From positions 7,824,501 to 7,888,500 of the forward strand of contig NC_083518.1 in NCBI RefSeq assembly GCF_032362555.1: a DNA stretch of 64,000 nt, in the 5' to 3' direction. Shown here piece by piece: positions 54,101-61,965 of the stretch; positions within the stretch are counted from its first letter, which is position 1; each line of letters begins with the position of its first letter. This DNA comes from Amyelois transitella. Lineage: Eukaryota > Arthropoda > Insecta > Lepidoptera > Pyralidae. The notes beneath the pieces are model-generated. The model worked only from the letters and a program-made list of their open reading frames with translations. It had not been told where the DNA came from and made no database searches. The position numbers were made by a program, and so were the translations under genes.

Positions 54101-57100
54101 CGCGAGGCGTGCGCGCTGCTGCGGCTGGCGCCGCTGTCGGCGCTGGCGGGCGCGGTGCGCGCGGGCGCGCGCGTGCTGCCCGCGCTGCACGACATCCGCG
54201 CCAAGATGACGCACCCGCACGTCGTGGCCGCCTGGGCCGACGACGAGCTGCCGCTCGAGGTGGGCCGGTCGAGACGTGTTCAGACACGAACTCGGTGTTT
54301 GGTTGATACGATGTGATGGTGTTCCGATTAAGTGGGCTGTATACATACATACATTATAGTCACGTCTATATCCCTTGTGGGGTAGACAGAGCCAACAGTG
54401 TTGAAAAGACTGACAGGCCACGTTCAGCTTTTTGGCTCTGTGATAGAATTGAGATTCAAATAGTGACAGGTTGCTAGCCCATCGCCTAAAAGAAGAAACC
54501 CAAGTTTATAAGCCTATCCCTTAGTCGCCTTTTACGACATCCATGGGAACGAGATGGTTTATATTTTTTTTTTTATATATGTTGTACTTTAAAAACAAAA
54601 ATTGTTAAATACACTGTGCCGTGTGGTTCCCGGCACCAACAGAAGGAATGGGACCACTCCATCTTTTTACCATGGATATCGTAAAAGGCGACTAAAGGAT
54701 ATGCTTTTAAATTTGATATTCTTCTTTTAGCCGACGTGATAGCAACCTACACACTTAAGCCAAACAGCTGAACGTGGCCTTTCAGTCTTTTCAAGACTGT
54801 TAGCTCTGTCTACCCCGTAAAGAATAAAGACGTGATTATATGAATGAATGTATGAATGACATTACCACATGTCCACTCAACCTCCGTCCCCACGTATGTC
54901 GTGATAGACGACAAATCATATATGTTATGACATAAGTTATCTAGTTTCGCCATTATTTACAAGACAAACGAAGTCTTATATGCTCATGACATTACTTCGA
55001 TTGATTGATACTAAAACATTAAAACTAACAACATTAAAATAACTAATAGTATACTCACCATACATACATAAATCACGCCTCTTTCCTCCTCTTTGACATG
55101 ATCTGTTCTACGGCATAGACAAACGATAATTCACTAAATCAAACATGAGCCTGTAATTTGTCTCGAGATTTTGTCAAAGCTCATTTTTAACAGGTTCACA
55201 AATCGATAACTACAACTAACACTAAGCCTGCAATTTCATATATGTAGCTAACATTTATCTATAATAAGTGCAATGATACGCAATATACTTCCCCTTTTTT
55301 GTTTCACTCATAAAAGTAATTTCTAAAAATATAACTGTAGTAGTACCTAAACCAACGTTTGGTGTAGGTATATGTAAACAATTTCTTAACAATGTTTGTC
55401 ACTAATAATAATATTTTTGCCCTTTATAATATCATGTACAAATAATATCTATGGCATTATAGTCTACGATTGTTGACTCAATTTCATCCTAAAAAAGGTA
55501 AATACCTATTCTAAAATTAATTTTGCTTTTAATTTTTTATGCTTTATTCAGGGCAAATCACACAGATTAAGCTAGCCCCAAAGTTCGAGATTTAAGTTAT
55601 GGGATATTAACTCAACGATACTTTATTTTATAGTAAATATTATATAAAAAGGTAAACCTAAAATCCAGGTCAATCAGAAAAGTTAATTTTCCATCATGAC
55701 TTGACTGGGGATCGAACCCGAGACTTTGGTTCAGAGCTAAGAATCTGACAACTGCGCTAAACAGGCCGCAAAAGAAGAGTATAGATACAAATTAAACCCC
55801 TTGACCCTATAATTTGACACTTCCGCGGGATGCTCAATAGCAATTTTTCATATAAAAAAAAATCTTGTAGTTCTTTTGTTCAACACCGGTTCCAAAACGG
55901 CTCAGTTTCCAAACATTGCATAAACAATTTATGCACAATTCAGGTGGACCTAGGAGAGGACGGTGGCGGCTATCACTCAGTATTCGCGTGTCCAATCCTG
56001 AGGCAACAGGCTTCGGAACAGAATCCGCCCATGAGGCTGCTCTGTGGCCACGTGATCTCGCGCGATGCCCTCAACAAACTGGCCATGGCAGCTAAGTTAG
56101 TCAATAAGTTGTTTCAAGTCAGTCAATCAATCAGTGGTTCATTGGACGCGATCGGAACAAAAGCAATGAGGATGATGAAGTTATTTGGGTCATATCTTAG
56201 GACATATGCTGCTTTGTGGTCGCGTGATCTCGCGCGATGCCTTTAACAATCAGGCAGCTAAGGTTGTGAATAAGTAGTTGTAAATCAAGGGGCCTCTTCC
56301 ATCTCTCTCTATTTTTGCGGTAATTCGAAGTGATAAATAGAGAGGGAGGGAGAAGATTATTTCTATATATTCCCTTGCCAACATTCGTGAATAAGGGGAC
56401 AGTCCTCAACTATGTCATGGAGGGTAGACGGGAGTACCTCCCGAGTAACCAGACTTCACCTGGATCATGAAACGTGATTAGGACACACGACAGGAGGATA
56501 ACGAAGTTCTGGGCAGATAAGTTACTGAGGAACAAGTTTGCTATGACAGCTAAGTAAGTTTACATATATCTGTGGATTCATACAATAACATCTTGATTAC
56601 GACAGCAGGCCTCGGAACCGACCACGACCTTACGGCTGATATTTAGTCACGTGATATCTTGATGTATCTCCAACAAGTTAGTAAGAGTAGTTAGAATAAG
56701 TAGTTAGAAATTAGTATATAAAAGACTTCAGAACAACAGCGTGATGTAATCTCCAGCTATGTCCTCAGGAAGCTAGCCATCTAATTTACTAAATAAATAG
56801 TCTTAAGTCCTGGACACAAGTGTTAAGATATACCTGTATAGTGTAAATATTTAGAATGTTACGTTTAACCGGCCTTGGACTAGAATCCTCGTGTGGACGA
56901 CTCCATAACGTCATCTCTCGTGGTGTTCTCGACAAACGGACTATTGGCAGCTAAGTTACTTAGTAAATAATTAGTTTAAATAAGTCCTCAACAAAGGAGT
57001 TATTCGTCTCGGATTTTAGAACAGGTATCTGTCTGAATAGAGCTCTAGTGATGTCTCTGCTTTATGAAAATTTGTAAGTCTTTAAAAAAATATTATTTCC

Positions 57101-58053
57101 TAGAAAAAGAATTCATTTTGGATCTTATATCAGAACAACGCCAACATTTGTGAACTCATCATCTTCGACTACTATGGAAGATAAGTTAGTAATTAAGTAG
57201 TTATAGTTATGGACTATTCACGAACTTTATTTGAATTTTATAATGACGTATTTGCATAAATTATGTGATGATTAGGGCTGTCCTACGAAACCAAGAGATA
57301 TACATATAGATAAAAGATTATTATAGTACGTGAATAGCCCACCTAGAGCGTTTTTATCTCTGGATCACAGATTCTCTTTTCACACATGGGTAAGGACCTG
57401 AATGAGTCGTAAGTTGGTAAATAAATAACAACTTAGACGAGGGCGTGTATTTCTCTCAATTCCTCAAGTGACACGTCACTTGTAACTTTTAAGAAGCTAA
57501 GTTAGTAATTAATAAGTTAATAGGTAGACCTAGACGTGATCTTAAAAGCTGCTGAACATAACTTTATCATTTTGTTGCTATCTTCTGTGAATTTGACGCA
57601 ACCAACAAGTTAATACCTATATATACCTTAACTTCAAAAAGTCCACTGCTTTACTTAGATTTCCCTATATTGGTGTGATAGAAGCGGCCTGTAGCCAACT
57701 TGTGAAATCATCCTAGGAAATTGTTTTTTTTTTTATTAATTATGCCGGTACCCATCAGTTTAATCAACTGATGGATGAATTCAGGTATTTTACTATTTAT
57801 ATTTACACATTTACTTTAAATTCTAATCTGTGAAGTTATACCTATTCACATGTTTATGAACAGTCGTCTGCACAGAAACGCGACCCTATTTTCAAACAAA
57901 CCAAAACCATTGGGGGCGTAATTCTTTGTCAGGCGATTGTACAATTTATTTCAATTTTACGAAATTAACCAACATTTCCATTTCAGGCTCAAATGCCCGT
58001 ACTGCCCGATGGAGCAGGCCCCGTCTGAAGCAAGACAGATATATTTCTCTTGA
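45197..58053 (+). CDS. RMND5A: RMND5, RING-type E3 subunit of the CTLH/GID ubiquitin ligase, complete, 8 exons
   Basis: Exons: 45197-45332, 45576-45668, 46066-46226, 46584-46790, 53335-53512, 54075-54259, 55944-56095, 57987-58053 (TGA). All are GT-AG, keep one frame and give 392 residues; human RMND5A has 391. The N-terminus ([18 protein letters not shown]) is the family start. A LisH segment lies at about 114-148 ([20 protein letters not shown]), then CTLH ([20 protein letters not shown]). The C-terminal RING reads [23 protein letters not shown] and LKCPYCP, closing [12 protein letters not shown]5 pairs with MAEA as the catalytic core of CTLH, which in Drosophila acts at the maternal-to-zygotic transition. 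Exons 5 and 6 use almost only G or C at third positions, unlike the other exons. Intron 4 holds an intact R1-clade element and intron 7 an array of broken exon-7 copies. Confidence 0.95.
45405..45510 (+). repeat. Relic of a reverse-transcriptase tail in RMND5 intron 1
   Basis: It contains AATGATGTATGTAGATGAAG and GTGGTCCCTGCCTACCGGTC, a worn form of the tail at 45790-45953. Confidence 0.45.
45735..45790 (-). repeat. Fragment of a tRNA-derived SINE tail
   Basis: On the minus strand, ATATTTACTATAGAATATAG leads into GTTGAGTTGATATCTTGTAA and CACAAG, the mid-part of the SINE at 55553-55768. Confidence 0.55.
45790..45953 (+). mobile_element. 3' end of a non-LTR reverse transcriptase in RMND5 intron 2
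   Basis: It matches 35500-35640 closely over about 120 bp, with the AGAGATCGTGGCAAGTGGAA and GTCTCTGCCTACCCCTCCG segments, followed by ATGTATGTATGT. The frame reads [20 protein letters not shown]. Confidence 0.7.
46863..46878. repeat. Left target-site duplication of the R1-clade element
   Basis: GGATTATACTCTCTTT is repeated exactly at 52588-52603, directly after the element's poly(A) tail. Confidence 0.95.
47007..49094 (+). CDS. R1-clade retrotransposon ORF1 protein (Gag-like, nucleic-acid binding)
   Basis: This encodes 695 residues. An acidic start and an alanine/lysine-rich region lead to a coiled-coil-like segment (about 165-200, [20 protein letters not shown]) and a proline-rich basic linker ([17 protein letters not shown]). 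The conserved Gag core of the clade follows, around [17 protein letters not shown]. Three zinc knuckles close it: [14 protein letters not shown] (594-607), [14 protein letters not shown], and a third starting [16 protein letters not shown]1 proteins of this clade coat the element RNA and guide it to the nucleus. The ATG at 47007 is the first in frame after the leader. The ORF ends with a double stop (TAATAA) only 5 nt before the ORF2 start codon. Confidence 0.92.
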   Translation: MTSQPEAGSLSEAEWVSVESLLEVQPRQRAPKRGREGEDGASAEMPAPKAPKAPIMKAAKAAKKGGRPKSTLSADARRELVAAKRDEAEKAVAEMAKKAETLQASSPADKGTLGDQAATNIKIIREIAAHSGNLKGTFQKGLKDAAASLEKVMSALSSGSTGEEAERLRVICERMEAKVSSLEKEVAQLRAAINSERPERAALAPAPLTEFRQEETEVLQRLILSTMSPVLDARFEGLQDRLLPAKSLRPALAADKRRTPAKETSGDRLAASVADMLPVSDTDVEEVPVPAPASRTAVWRKAPPQPTPEPKPKKGKGKRGRKGKGKKGNSAPTAPEPVPLVTPPRSSTRSANSSSYAAVTAAPASRPTALPPAPGPSEEPWKKVPEKGARRKSAAAAAPPRGNQAAAKKEKGPQPPKLRPPRSAAVVIRLRPDAEKRGATYGQIMDLAMDKVDLGALGIPGVKFKKAATGARILEIAGTEKDDKANLLASKLKEVLDPQVAEVSRPLKSVDVRVLELCDSATPALVCSAIARAGQCPESEIRVGDIREDRSGVRTAWVRCPIAAAKRLTANGTRLLVGWVSAQVKLLPARPMQCFRCLETGHVSQRCTAESDRSLLCYRCGEPGHKAAACNAAPKCILCAGAGKPTGHRVGSKACSSTRQNKKRRGGKRGASAATAQTQPARAAQSAEAMETGAS
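49100..52246 (+). CDS. R1-clade retrotransposon ORF2: endonuclease and reverse transcriptase
   Basis: This encodes 1048 residues. The N-terminal third is an APE-like endonuclease: VLQANINHC (Asn), VVSEPYF (Glu), [14 protein letters not shown] (Asp/Asn) and LSDHRYIRF (Asp-His). The reverse transcriptase follows, with [69 protein letters not shown] and CYADDTLV (catalytic YADD at 660-663). A C-terminal CCHC motif (C947, C950, H960, C965) ends the protein. All catalytic residues are present, so the enzyme should be functional. The endonuclease nicks the target and the reverse transcriptase copies element RNA onto the 3' end. The start at 49100 is placed for coupling with ORF1 termination. Confidence 0.97.
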   Translation: MALKVLQANINHCTSAQDLLCQSMAQWLIDVAVVSEPYFVPPRDNWVRDEDSAVAIVSSASSSPPTCVVRGHGMVSARLGDLVVVGVYFSPNRPLNEFESFLTQVEALVLRSHPLPVLVAGDLNAKSTAWGSPTTDARGALIEEWLITNGLAVVNRGTAPTCVRWNGSSRPDVTFASPDLARRVEGWSVLEDVETLSDHRYIRFDLSASSVAPSGPSRTPNEAGPRWQLKRLDKEFLREAAIVKGWSRAPANVVVEDETEWFRGALAEICDASMPRASTRPPRRWVYWWSPELSRLREACFRARRQYARYRRRRRRDESEEAALCATLVEAKRSLRTAIASAKEAAREELLGTLDRDPWGRPYRLVRNKLRPYAAPLTRTLDPQFLGEVVAALFPQGAAFQPPSMAPPLAERSEGVEAIPEVTRDEFAAAVTRLRAKNVAPGPDGVPGRALVLALDVLGERLRGLFTACFEQGRFPAAWKVGRLVLLQKEGRPADSPTGFRPLVVLDEAGKLLERVIADRLVEHLERVGPDLADRQYGFRRRRSTIHAVLRVKSLAQDAVAQGEVVVAVSLDIANAFNSLPWSCIVEALRYHGVPTYLRRVIQDYLSERWIIFPDRNGWTKSSMTRGVPQGSVLGPLLWNIGYDWVLRTVTLPWVEVVCYADDTLVTARGATYREASLLATAGVAEVVRRIRRLGLEVALHKSEALCFHGPRRKPPADASLTVGGVSIAIKQSMRYLGIVLDGRWNFGAHFAELAPRVTTAAGALTRLMPNLGGPEASCRRLYMGVVRSIALYGAPVWADALSRQNLASLRRPQRLMATRAARGYRTISFEAASVLAGSIPWDLEAKTLASLFFWREEAVAQGHRLAPREIAGRRNELCQRSIEEWSQRLEQPTAGRRTVEAVRPVLGQWLARQHGSLTYRLTQMLSGHGCFGGYLCLIGREPSAVCHHCDGCADEDAQHTLEVCPAWDQDRAELRAVVGDDLSLPAVVRQMVDSERSWTAVQTFAESVMLRKEAAERVREDTSDLPIRRRRTGRRRRAYALHLLPPQ
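52247..52587 (+). other. 3' UTR and poly(A) tail of the R1-clade element
   Basis: It is GC-rich and includes GTGTGGTTTTAGTGGGTTCA and CCCCACATAACCCGACC, a block I recognise from other R1-clade elements of moths, followed by 18 A. Confidence 0.75.
52588..52603. repeat. Right target-site duplication of the R1-clade element
   Basis: Exact copy of 46863-46878, following the poly(A) run without a gap. Confidence 0.95.
52690..52955 (-). repeat. tRNA-derived SINE in RMND5 intron 4
   Basis: On the minus strand a tRNA-like head (GTGAGCGTCGGTAGTCAATT, with the B box GGTTCGAATCCCATC) is followed by AAAATGCTCTTATGGTGAGG, AACATTCAGGCAACTGGATT and TGCAAAGATTGCGGAGGTCA. This is a well-known moth SINE body. 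Confidence 0.75.
52976..53050 (+). repeat. Tail of a tRNA-derived SINE in RMND5 intron 4
   Basis: GTTGAGTTAGTATCTCGTAA and CACAAGTCTCGAATTTACTT, then GAGGCTAACTCAATCTGTGT, match the 3' half of the SINE at 55553-55768. Confidence 0.75.
53688..53822 (-). repeat. SINE-like dispersed repeat, 3' part, in RMND5 intron 5
   Basis: The copy starts with the TACATACATAC tail and keeps AGCCAACAGTTTTAAAAAGA and CAGCTGTTTAGCTTAATGAT, ending at GTGACAGGTTAC. Confidence 0.8.
54021..54043. repeat. Short CAC trinucleotide repeat next to RMND5 exon 6
   Basis: Seven CAC units, 31 bp upstream of the exon 6 acceptor. CA-rich runs near acceptors can bind splicing factors, but no evidence of function is visible here. 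Confidence 0.8.
54341..54545 (-). repeat. SINE-like dispersed repeat in RMND5 intron 6
   Basis: Well preserved from the ATACATACATACAT tail to CATCCATGGGAACGAGATGG; the extreme head is missing. Confidence 0.85.
54617..54858 (+). repeat. SINE-like dispersed repeat, full length, in RMND5 intron 6
   Basis: It runs from GCCGTGTGGTTCCCGGCACC to AAGACGTGATTATATGAATG. It faces the preceding copy (54341-54545), so the two form an inverted pair about 70 bp apart. Confidence 0.85.
55553..55768 (-). repeat. tRNA-derived SINE, complete, in RMND5 intron 6
   Basis: On the minus strand the head has an A box (TTAGCGCAGTTG) and a B box (GGTTCGATCCC) within GCGGCCTGTTTAG...CCCCAGTCAAG. The body follows, with TATTTACTATAAAATAAAGT and CGTTGAGTTAATATCCCATA, and the end is CTTAATCTGTGTGATTTGCC. 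Partial tails of the same family lie at 23547-23845, 45735-45790 and 52976-53050. Confidence 0.8.
56096..57620 (+). repeat. Decaying tandem array of RMND5 exon-7 (RING) copies in intron 7
   Basis: The clearest copy (56206-56285) repeats the end of exon 7 and its donor flank, sharing an exact 19-nt core, CGTGATCTCGCGCGATGCC. It would read [18 protein letters not shown], with the zinc-binding His of CGH changed to Arg. Further worn copies lie at about 56147-56190, 56530-56560 (AACAAGTTTGCTATGACAGC), 56606-56690 (CAGGCCTCGGAACCGACC then GTCACGTGATATCTTGATG), 56725-56800, 56885-56970 (GTGTGGACGACTCC then GGCAGCTAAGTTACTTAGTA), 57125-57200, 57360-57430 and 57440-57515. The boundary string GCTAAGTTAGTNAATAAG recurs in most. 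None keeps a whole open exon. Confidence 0.7.
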
Positions 58054-58280
58054 AACCAATAACGATTTTTCATAAACGATTAAAATACGTGAACGATAGA
58101 CTAAATTAGGATTTACATAAATATTCATGTGAACTAGACAGCATTATTGTAATTTTAAGATAAATATTATCGTTGTATATTAACTGGACTAGAAGCGAAA
58201 CTTTGTTTTCTTTGTAATAAAAAAATATTAAAAGACAATCTCGACTTTTATTTATAAGTCTCTGAAAAAATTTTCTTGGC
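58054..58280 (+). other. RMND5 3' UTR with AATAAA at 58216-58221
   Basis: The hexamer lies 163 bp after the stop and is followed by an A-rich stretch. It is the first AATAAA downstream. Confidence 0.6.
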
Positions 58281-58667
58281 ACTGCGTGAATTCTATCATC
58301 TATATAATTTTAAGGGTTCCATAGAGACTTTAAGTTGCAGAAAACTGTAATTTGGTATGGGTATATATATGTATTTATAATGACATAAATTCGTAGTAAT
58401 AATTCTTAAAAATACTTTTTTTAGTTTCTGAAATATTTGATTTAAAAGGTAAGTGGCGTAAAGTCCCCTCTATTTGCTCAACGGTTAAGTATGGAATCTT
58501 AAAAAAAATGGGAGCAGATTATTACACACAAAGAGTGAAATCAAAGTTGGCATTCACAACTACAAAACCTTATAATGCTCGACAAGCACTTGACCGGTTT
58601 TTTTCTTTTTCTTAAGTTTCCCTTGTTATGTAAGCTTGTTGGTAAGTACCTATGTTGGTAGCTACAC
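58281..58667. repeat. Worn transposon-derived sequence between RMND5 and the next repeats
   Basis: TTTTAAGGGTTCCATAGAGA and GCTCGACAAGCACTTGACCG are strings common in moth mariner-like or unclassified repeats. No coding frame is left. Confidence 0.4.
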
Positions 58668-58923
58668 ATACATACATATATTCACGTCTATATCCCTTAC
58701 GGGGTAGACAGAGCCAACAGTCCCGAAAAGACTGAATGACCACGTTCAGCTGCTTGGCTTGACGATGGAATTGAGATCCAAATAGTGACAGGTTGCTAGC
58801 CCATCGCCTAAAAAAAAGGATCGCAATTTTATAAGCCTATCTCTTAGTCGCTTTTTACGACATCCATGGGAAAGAGATGGAGTGGTTCTATTCTTTATGT
58901 TTTGGTGCCGGGAACCACACGGC
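58668..58923 (-). repeat. SINE-like dispersed repeat, full length
   Basis: All landmarks from the ACATACATACATAT tail to GGTGCCGGGAACCACACGGC are present, with few changes. This is the best-preserved copy in the window. Confidence 0.9.
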
Positions 58924-59061
58924 TTTATTCTTATGATTTTTGAAGATATTTGGAAAAGGATTTTGATCCCAGTTAATGTCATTAAATTGAAAACAATAGT
59001 GCCATTAATGAATATCCAGTTATCAAACCAGGGTGTTAGAGGCGACTACTGGGAATAAACG

Positions 59062-59290
59062 TGTGGTTCACGGAATTAAAGAATAGGACCACCCATATCT
59101 TTCCCATGAATATAGTAAAAGGCGACTAAGGGAAAGACTTGTAGGCGAATGGCTAGTAACCTGTCACTACTTGAATCTCAATTACTTCATTAAGCTATAC
59201 AGCTGAACGTGGCCTTCCAGTCTGTTGGCCTGTGTCAGGACTGTTGGCTATGTCTTCTCCATGAGGTATATTAATATGTATGTTTGTATG
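59062..59290 (+). repeat. SINE-like dispersed repeat, worn
   Basis: It starts GTGTGGTTCACGGAATTAAA and keeps GTAAAAGGCGACTAAGGGAA and CAGCTGAACGTGGCC. It is the inverted partner of the copy at 58668-58923. Confidence 0.8.
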
Positions 59291-59324
59291 CAAAATAAAA
59301 CACAAAGTAATCCTCAGTACATAA

Positions 59325-59330
59325 TTTATT
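59325..59330 (-). promoter_or_regulatory. Candidate poly(A) signal AATAAA of an off-window minus-strand gene
   Basis: It lies at the left edge of the repeat-poor block, where a 3' end would be expected. Confidence 0.4.
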
Positions 59331-61859
59331 TAATGGATATGTACAAAGACCAAAAGATTTTAGGACAAATAAAAATTTGGCAATAACTTTCAACAATAGC
59401 AATAAAGAGTGGTTTCGTTTCAAAGCCGGCAAAATATCAACAACAACAATAATAATTTCATACTTAAATATAGTTCGGACATACCAACGTATAACTAGGA
59501 TTTTAAGATTCATTGATATAACCACTGTAAATATATTTTGTCCTTCTTTAGTTTTCATGATTACTTAATGATCGAGCGAGACAACAGTACAGAATTATAT
59601 TCATCATTGATGGCATGAACAGTGGCAACATCAAAATACTTCGGATAAAATATCCCATAATTTTAAAAATTATTCGTTTTACAAACAAAATTCAACACGA
59701 AACCAAATAACAGCATTATTAACCTAAAATAAATTAATTGATAAAATATGATCTGTTTTTGACAATACATGAGCCGCAACGATTTTAATATCAAAGAGAT
59801 ATAATTAAAAAGCACATTCGCATTCATAAGCAACTATATTTGTACCATTTAAATGACATCAAAACAAGTTGCTAATGTATACATAATTATAACTTATGCA
59901 ACCTAGCATTTTCCTTAGCTGTATCTAAAAATCTAGAAGAAAAAGCATATGTTTAAAATAAAGTTTGGTATTCCAGGCATAATTTTTCGCAAGCTAAAAT
60001 AAATATAATTTTTAAAATGCAATGGATTTATACTTTTGAAAAGGACAGTCTTCTACATTTTGTAAATCAAGTCTATAGGAGACTTTAGGTGTATGCTAAA
60101 GGTTGCACAAGCTGTCTTAAGTATTAAAATAAATAAAACGCAAGTTATCACACATAATTATATATAGCATCTACCAGCAAATTACTACAATTAGGTACTA
60201 ATTATTGCTGTAAATTTTTATCTAATCATTATACCACCAAAAGAAAGGCTAGTTTTGTTCAGTCGGTGAAAAAAGTCTATGAGGCAAATACATTTTGTAA
60301 ATGTATTAGTTCCAAGCGCGCATGGCCATTATTTAACTTATAATTAATATTGCGAAGCATTTCAAGTACACTTTTTAAGTGCAGCGTAAAACACGCGGGT
60401 TTAAAACATCGACTTTATTCCCCGACTGCGAATGTCTAAGAGAAAACAATACGAATAAGATGGAAGACGCTTCTAAATACAGCAAAACTTATGTTTTAGC
60501 AATTACATATTTTTAATATCACTTAAGACCTACTTCTAAGTGTTACATCACCATAAATACACTCGATATAACTGGTATGAATCTGGTACTGATTTAACAT
60601 TTGGCACACAGCGACCTCTCGATGCCTACAACTGTCGTAAAAAATACATTTAAAAATGAAATTACGATTTAATAAATAAAAGTATTCTCTGTAAACAATA
60701 AACAAAATTGTATTTTTTTTACTGAAAATCCAAGCTAGACGCTGTTCAGGCAATATAATTTTTTAATATTTCTTCTTATTTGGTATTCCGTGGATGTTCA
60801 AATGCTACTTTTTAAATACATTAAAAGACAAAATGATATAGTTTCCGTGACACCACAAAAAATAAAACATACTTTTTACTAATAAATAATATTGCTTCAT
60901 CACAAATCAGTCCTTACATCAGTCTAGTTATTGTTTCTATGCGTATATTATAAATAATGCCTTCTAATTTTTAATTTACACAAACGAAGTGATTTCGAAA
61001 TCATGCGACTTTTCACATTTGAATACGATATTTTTAAATATGCTCTTTGTTAAATAACAATTTCGAATTGCGTTTTAGGCCCTATATTATGTATCTATAT
61101 ATTTTAAAATATTTGCTAATGTGATTATTTATTATGATGAGTAAAGGCAGTTACAGAAATTCACGAAGACTCGATAGATTGCTCATAGTAAAGCAGATTG
61201 TTTAGAAAAGATTGCTTTCTTATCACAAATCACTACTTGGTGTATCTTTCAAGGCTTTCCGTAAGTACCGAGACTATTTATAAAATATACTTTAATTACA
61301 CTGAGACTTTTAATACACTGCCTTGTTAATTTGCGTGAATTTTAATACATTAAGAAATCTCATGCTCAACTGATATTCCTTGATCTCGGTACTTGTCCAT
61401 GCAAAACAAACTAGCCAATCTTAATTTTGCTAACATTTATAGATTAGAAGCATTTCAGTAGGCACTTGAGAGAAAAACCACCTCGTACCCTTATATCTAA
61501 ACATTCATGCTTTCACAATTCTTAATATTAAAATGTTTCAATTTTTTTTGACAAGTATTAACTGAATTACGAGAAGCTGTTATACTGTATCCCATTTCAC
61601 TATTCACAAAAAGTATACAATCAGATAATGAGCCTATATTTATTACGATACGATTATTTAAGAGTGAGCGGCGAGCAATTAAAACTGCACATTATAGCAA
61701 AGTGTTTTCAGGAGCATGTAAAAAACACATTACAATGCAAATTTTCTCAGTGCTAATGGGAATCACAGAGTATTAACTTAAAAAGGGACAACGCCACTGA
61801 TTTTTCTGTTTTTTTTAAACACTTTATCTTATACAGAAGTTGCCATAACCGCAACTTAG

Positions 61860-61965
61860 AAGTAGTCAGGGTAACAGAGCGGTTCCCGTCTGACCTCCTT
61901 GACCCATATAACAAGGAAACCTAACATGCAAGTTTTCTCACTATATTTTCCTTCACCACTTGTTC
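61860..61965 (+). repeat. Worn SINE fragment
   Basis: GCGGTTCCCGTCTGACCTCC, GGAAACCTAACATGCAAGTT and TTTTCCTTCACCACTTG follow the order of the moth SINE body seen at 52690-52955, here in the opposite orientation to that SINE's tRNA-like head. Confidence 0.45.

Noticed and set aside
55690-55768. Possible tRNA gene on the minus strand
   Set aside because: A and B boxes are present, but the sequence continues into a SINE body and the acceptor stem does not close.
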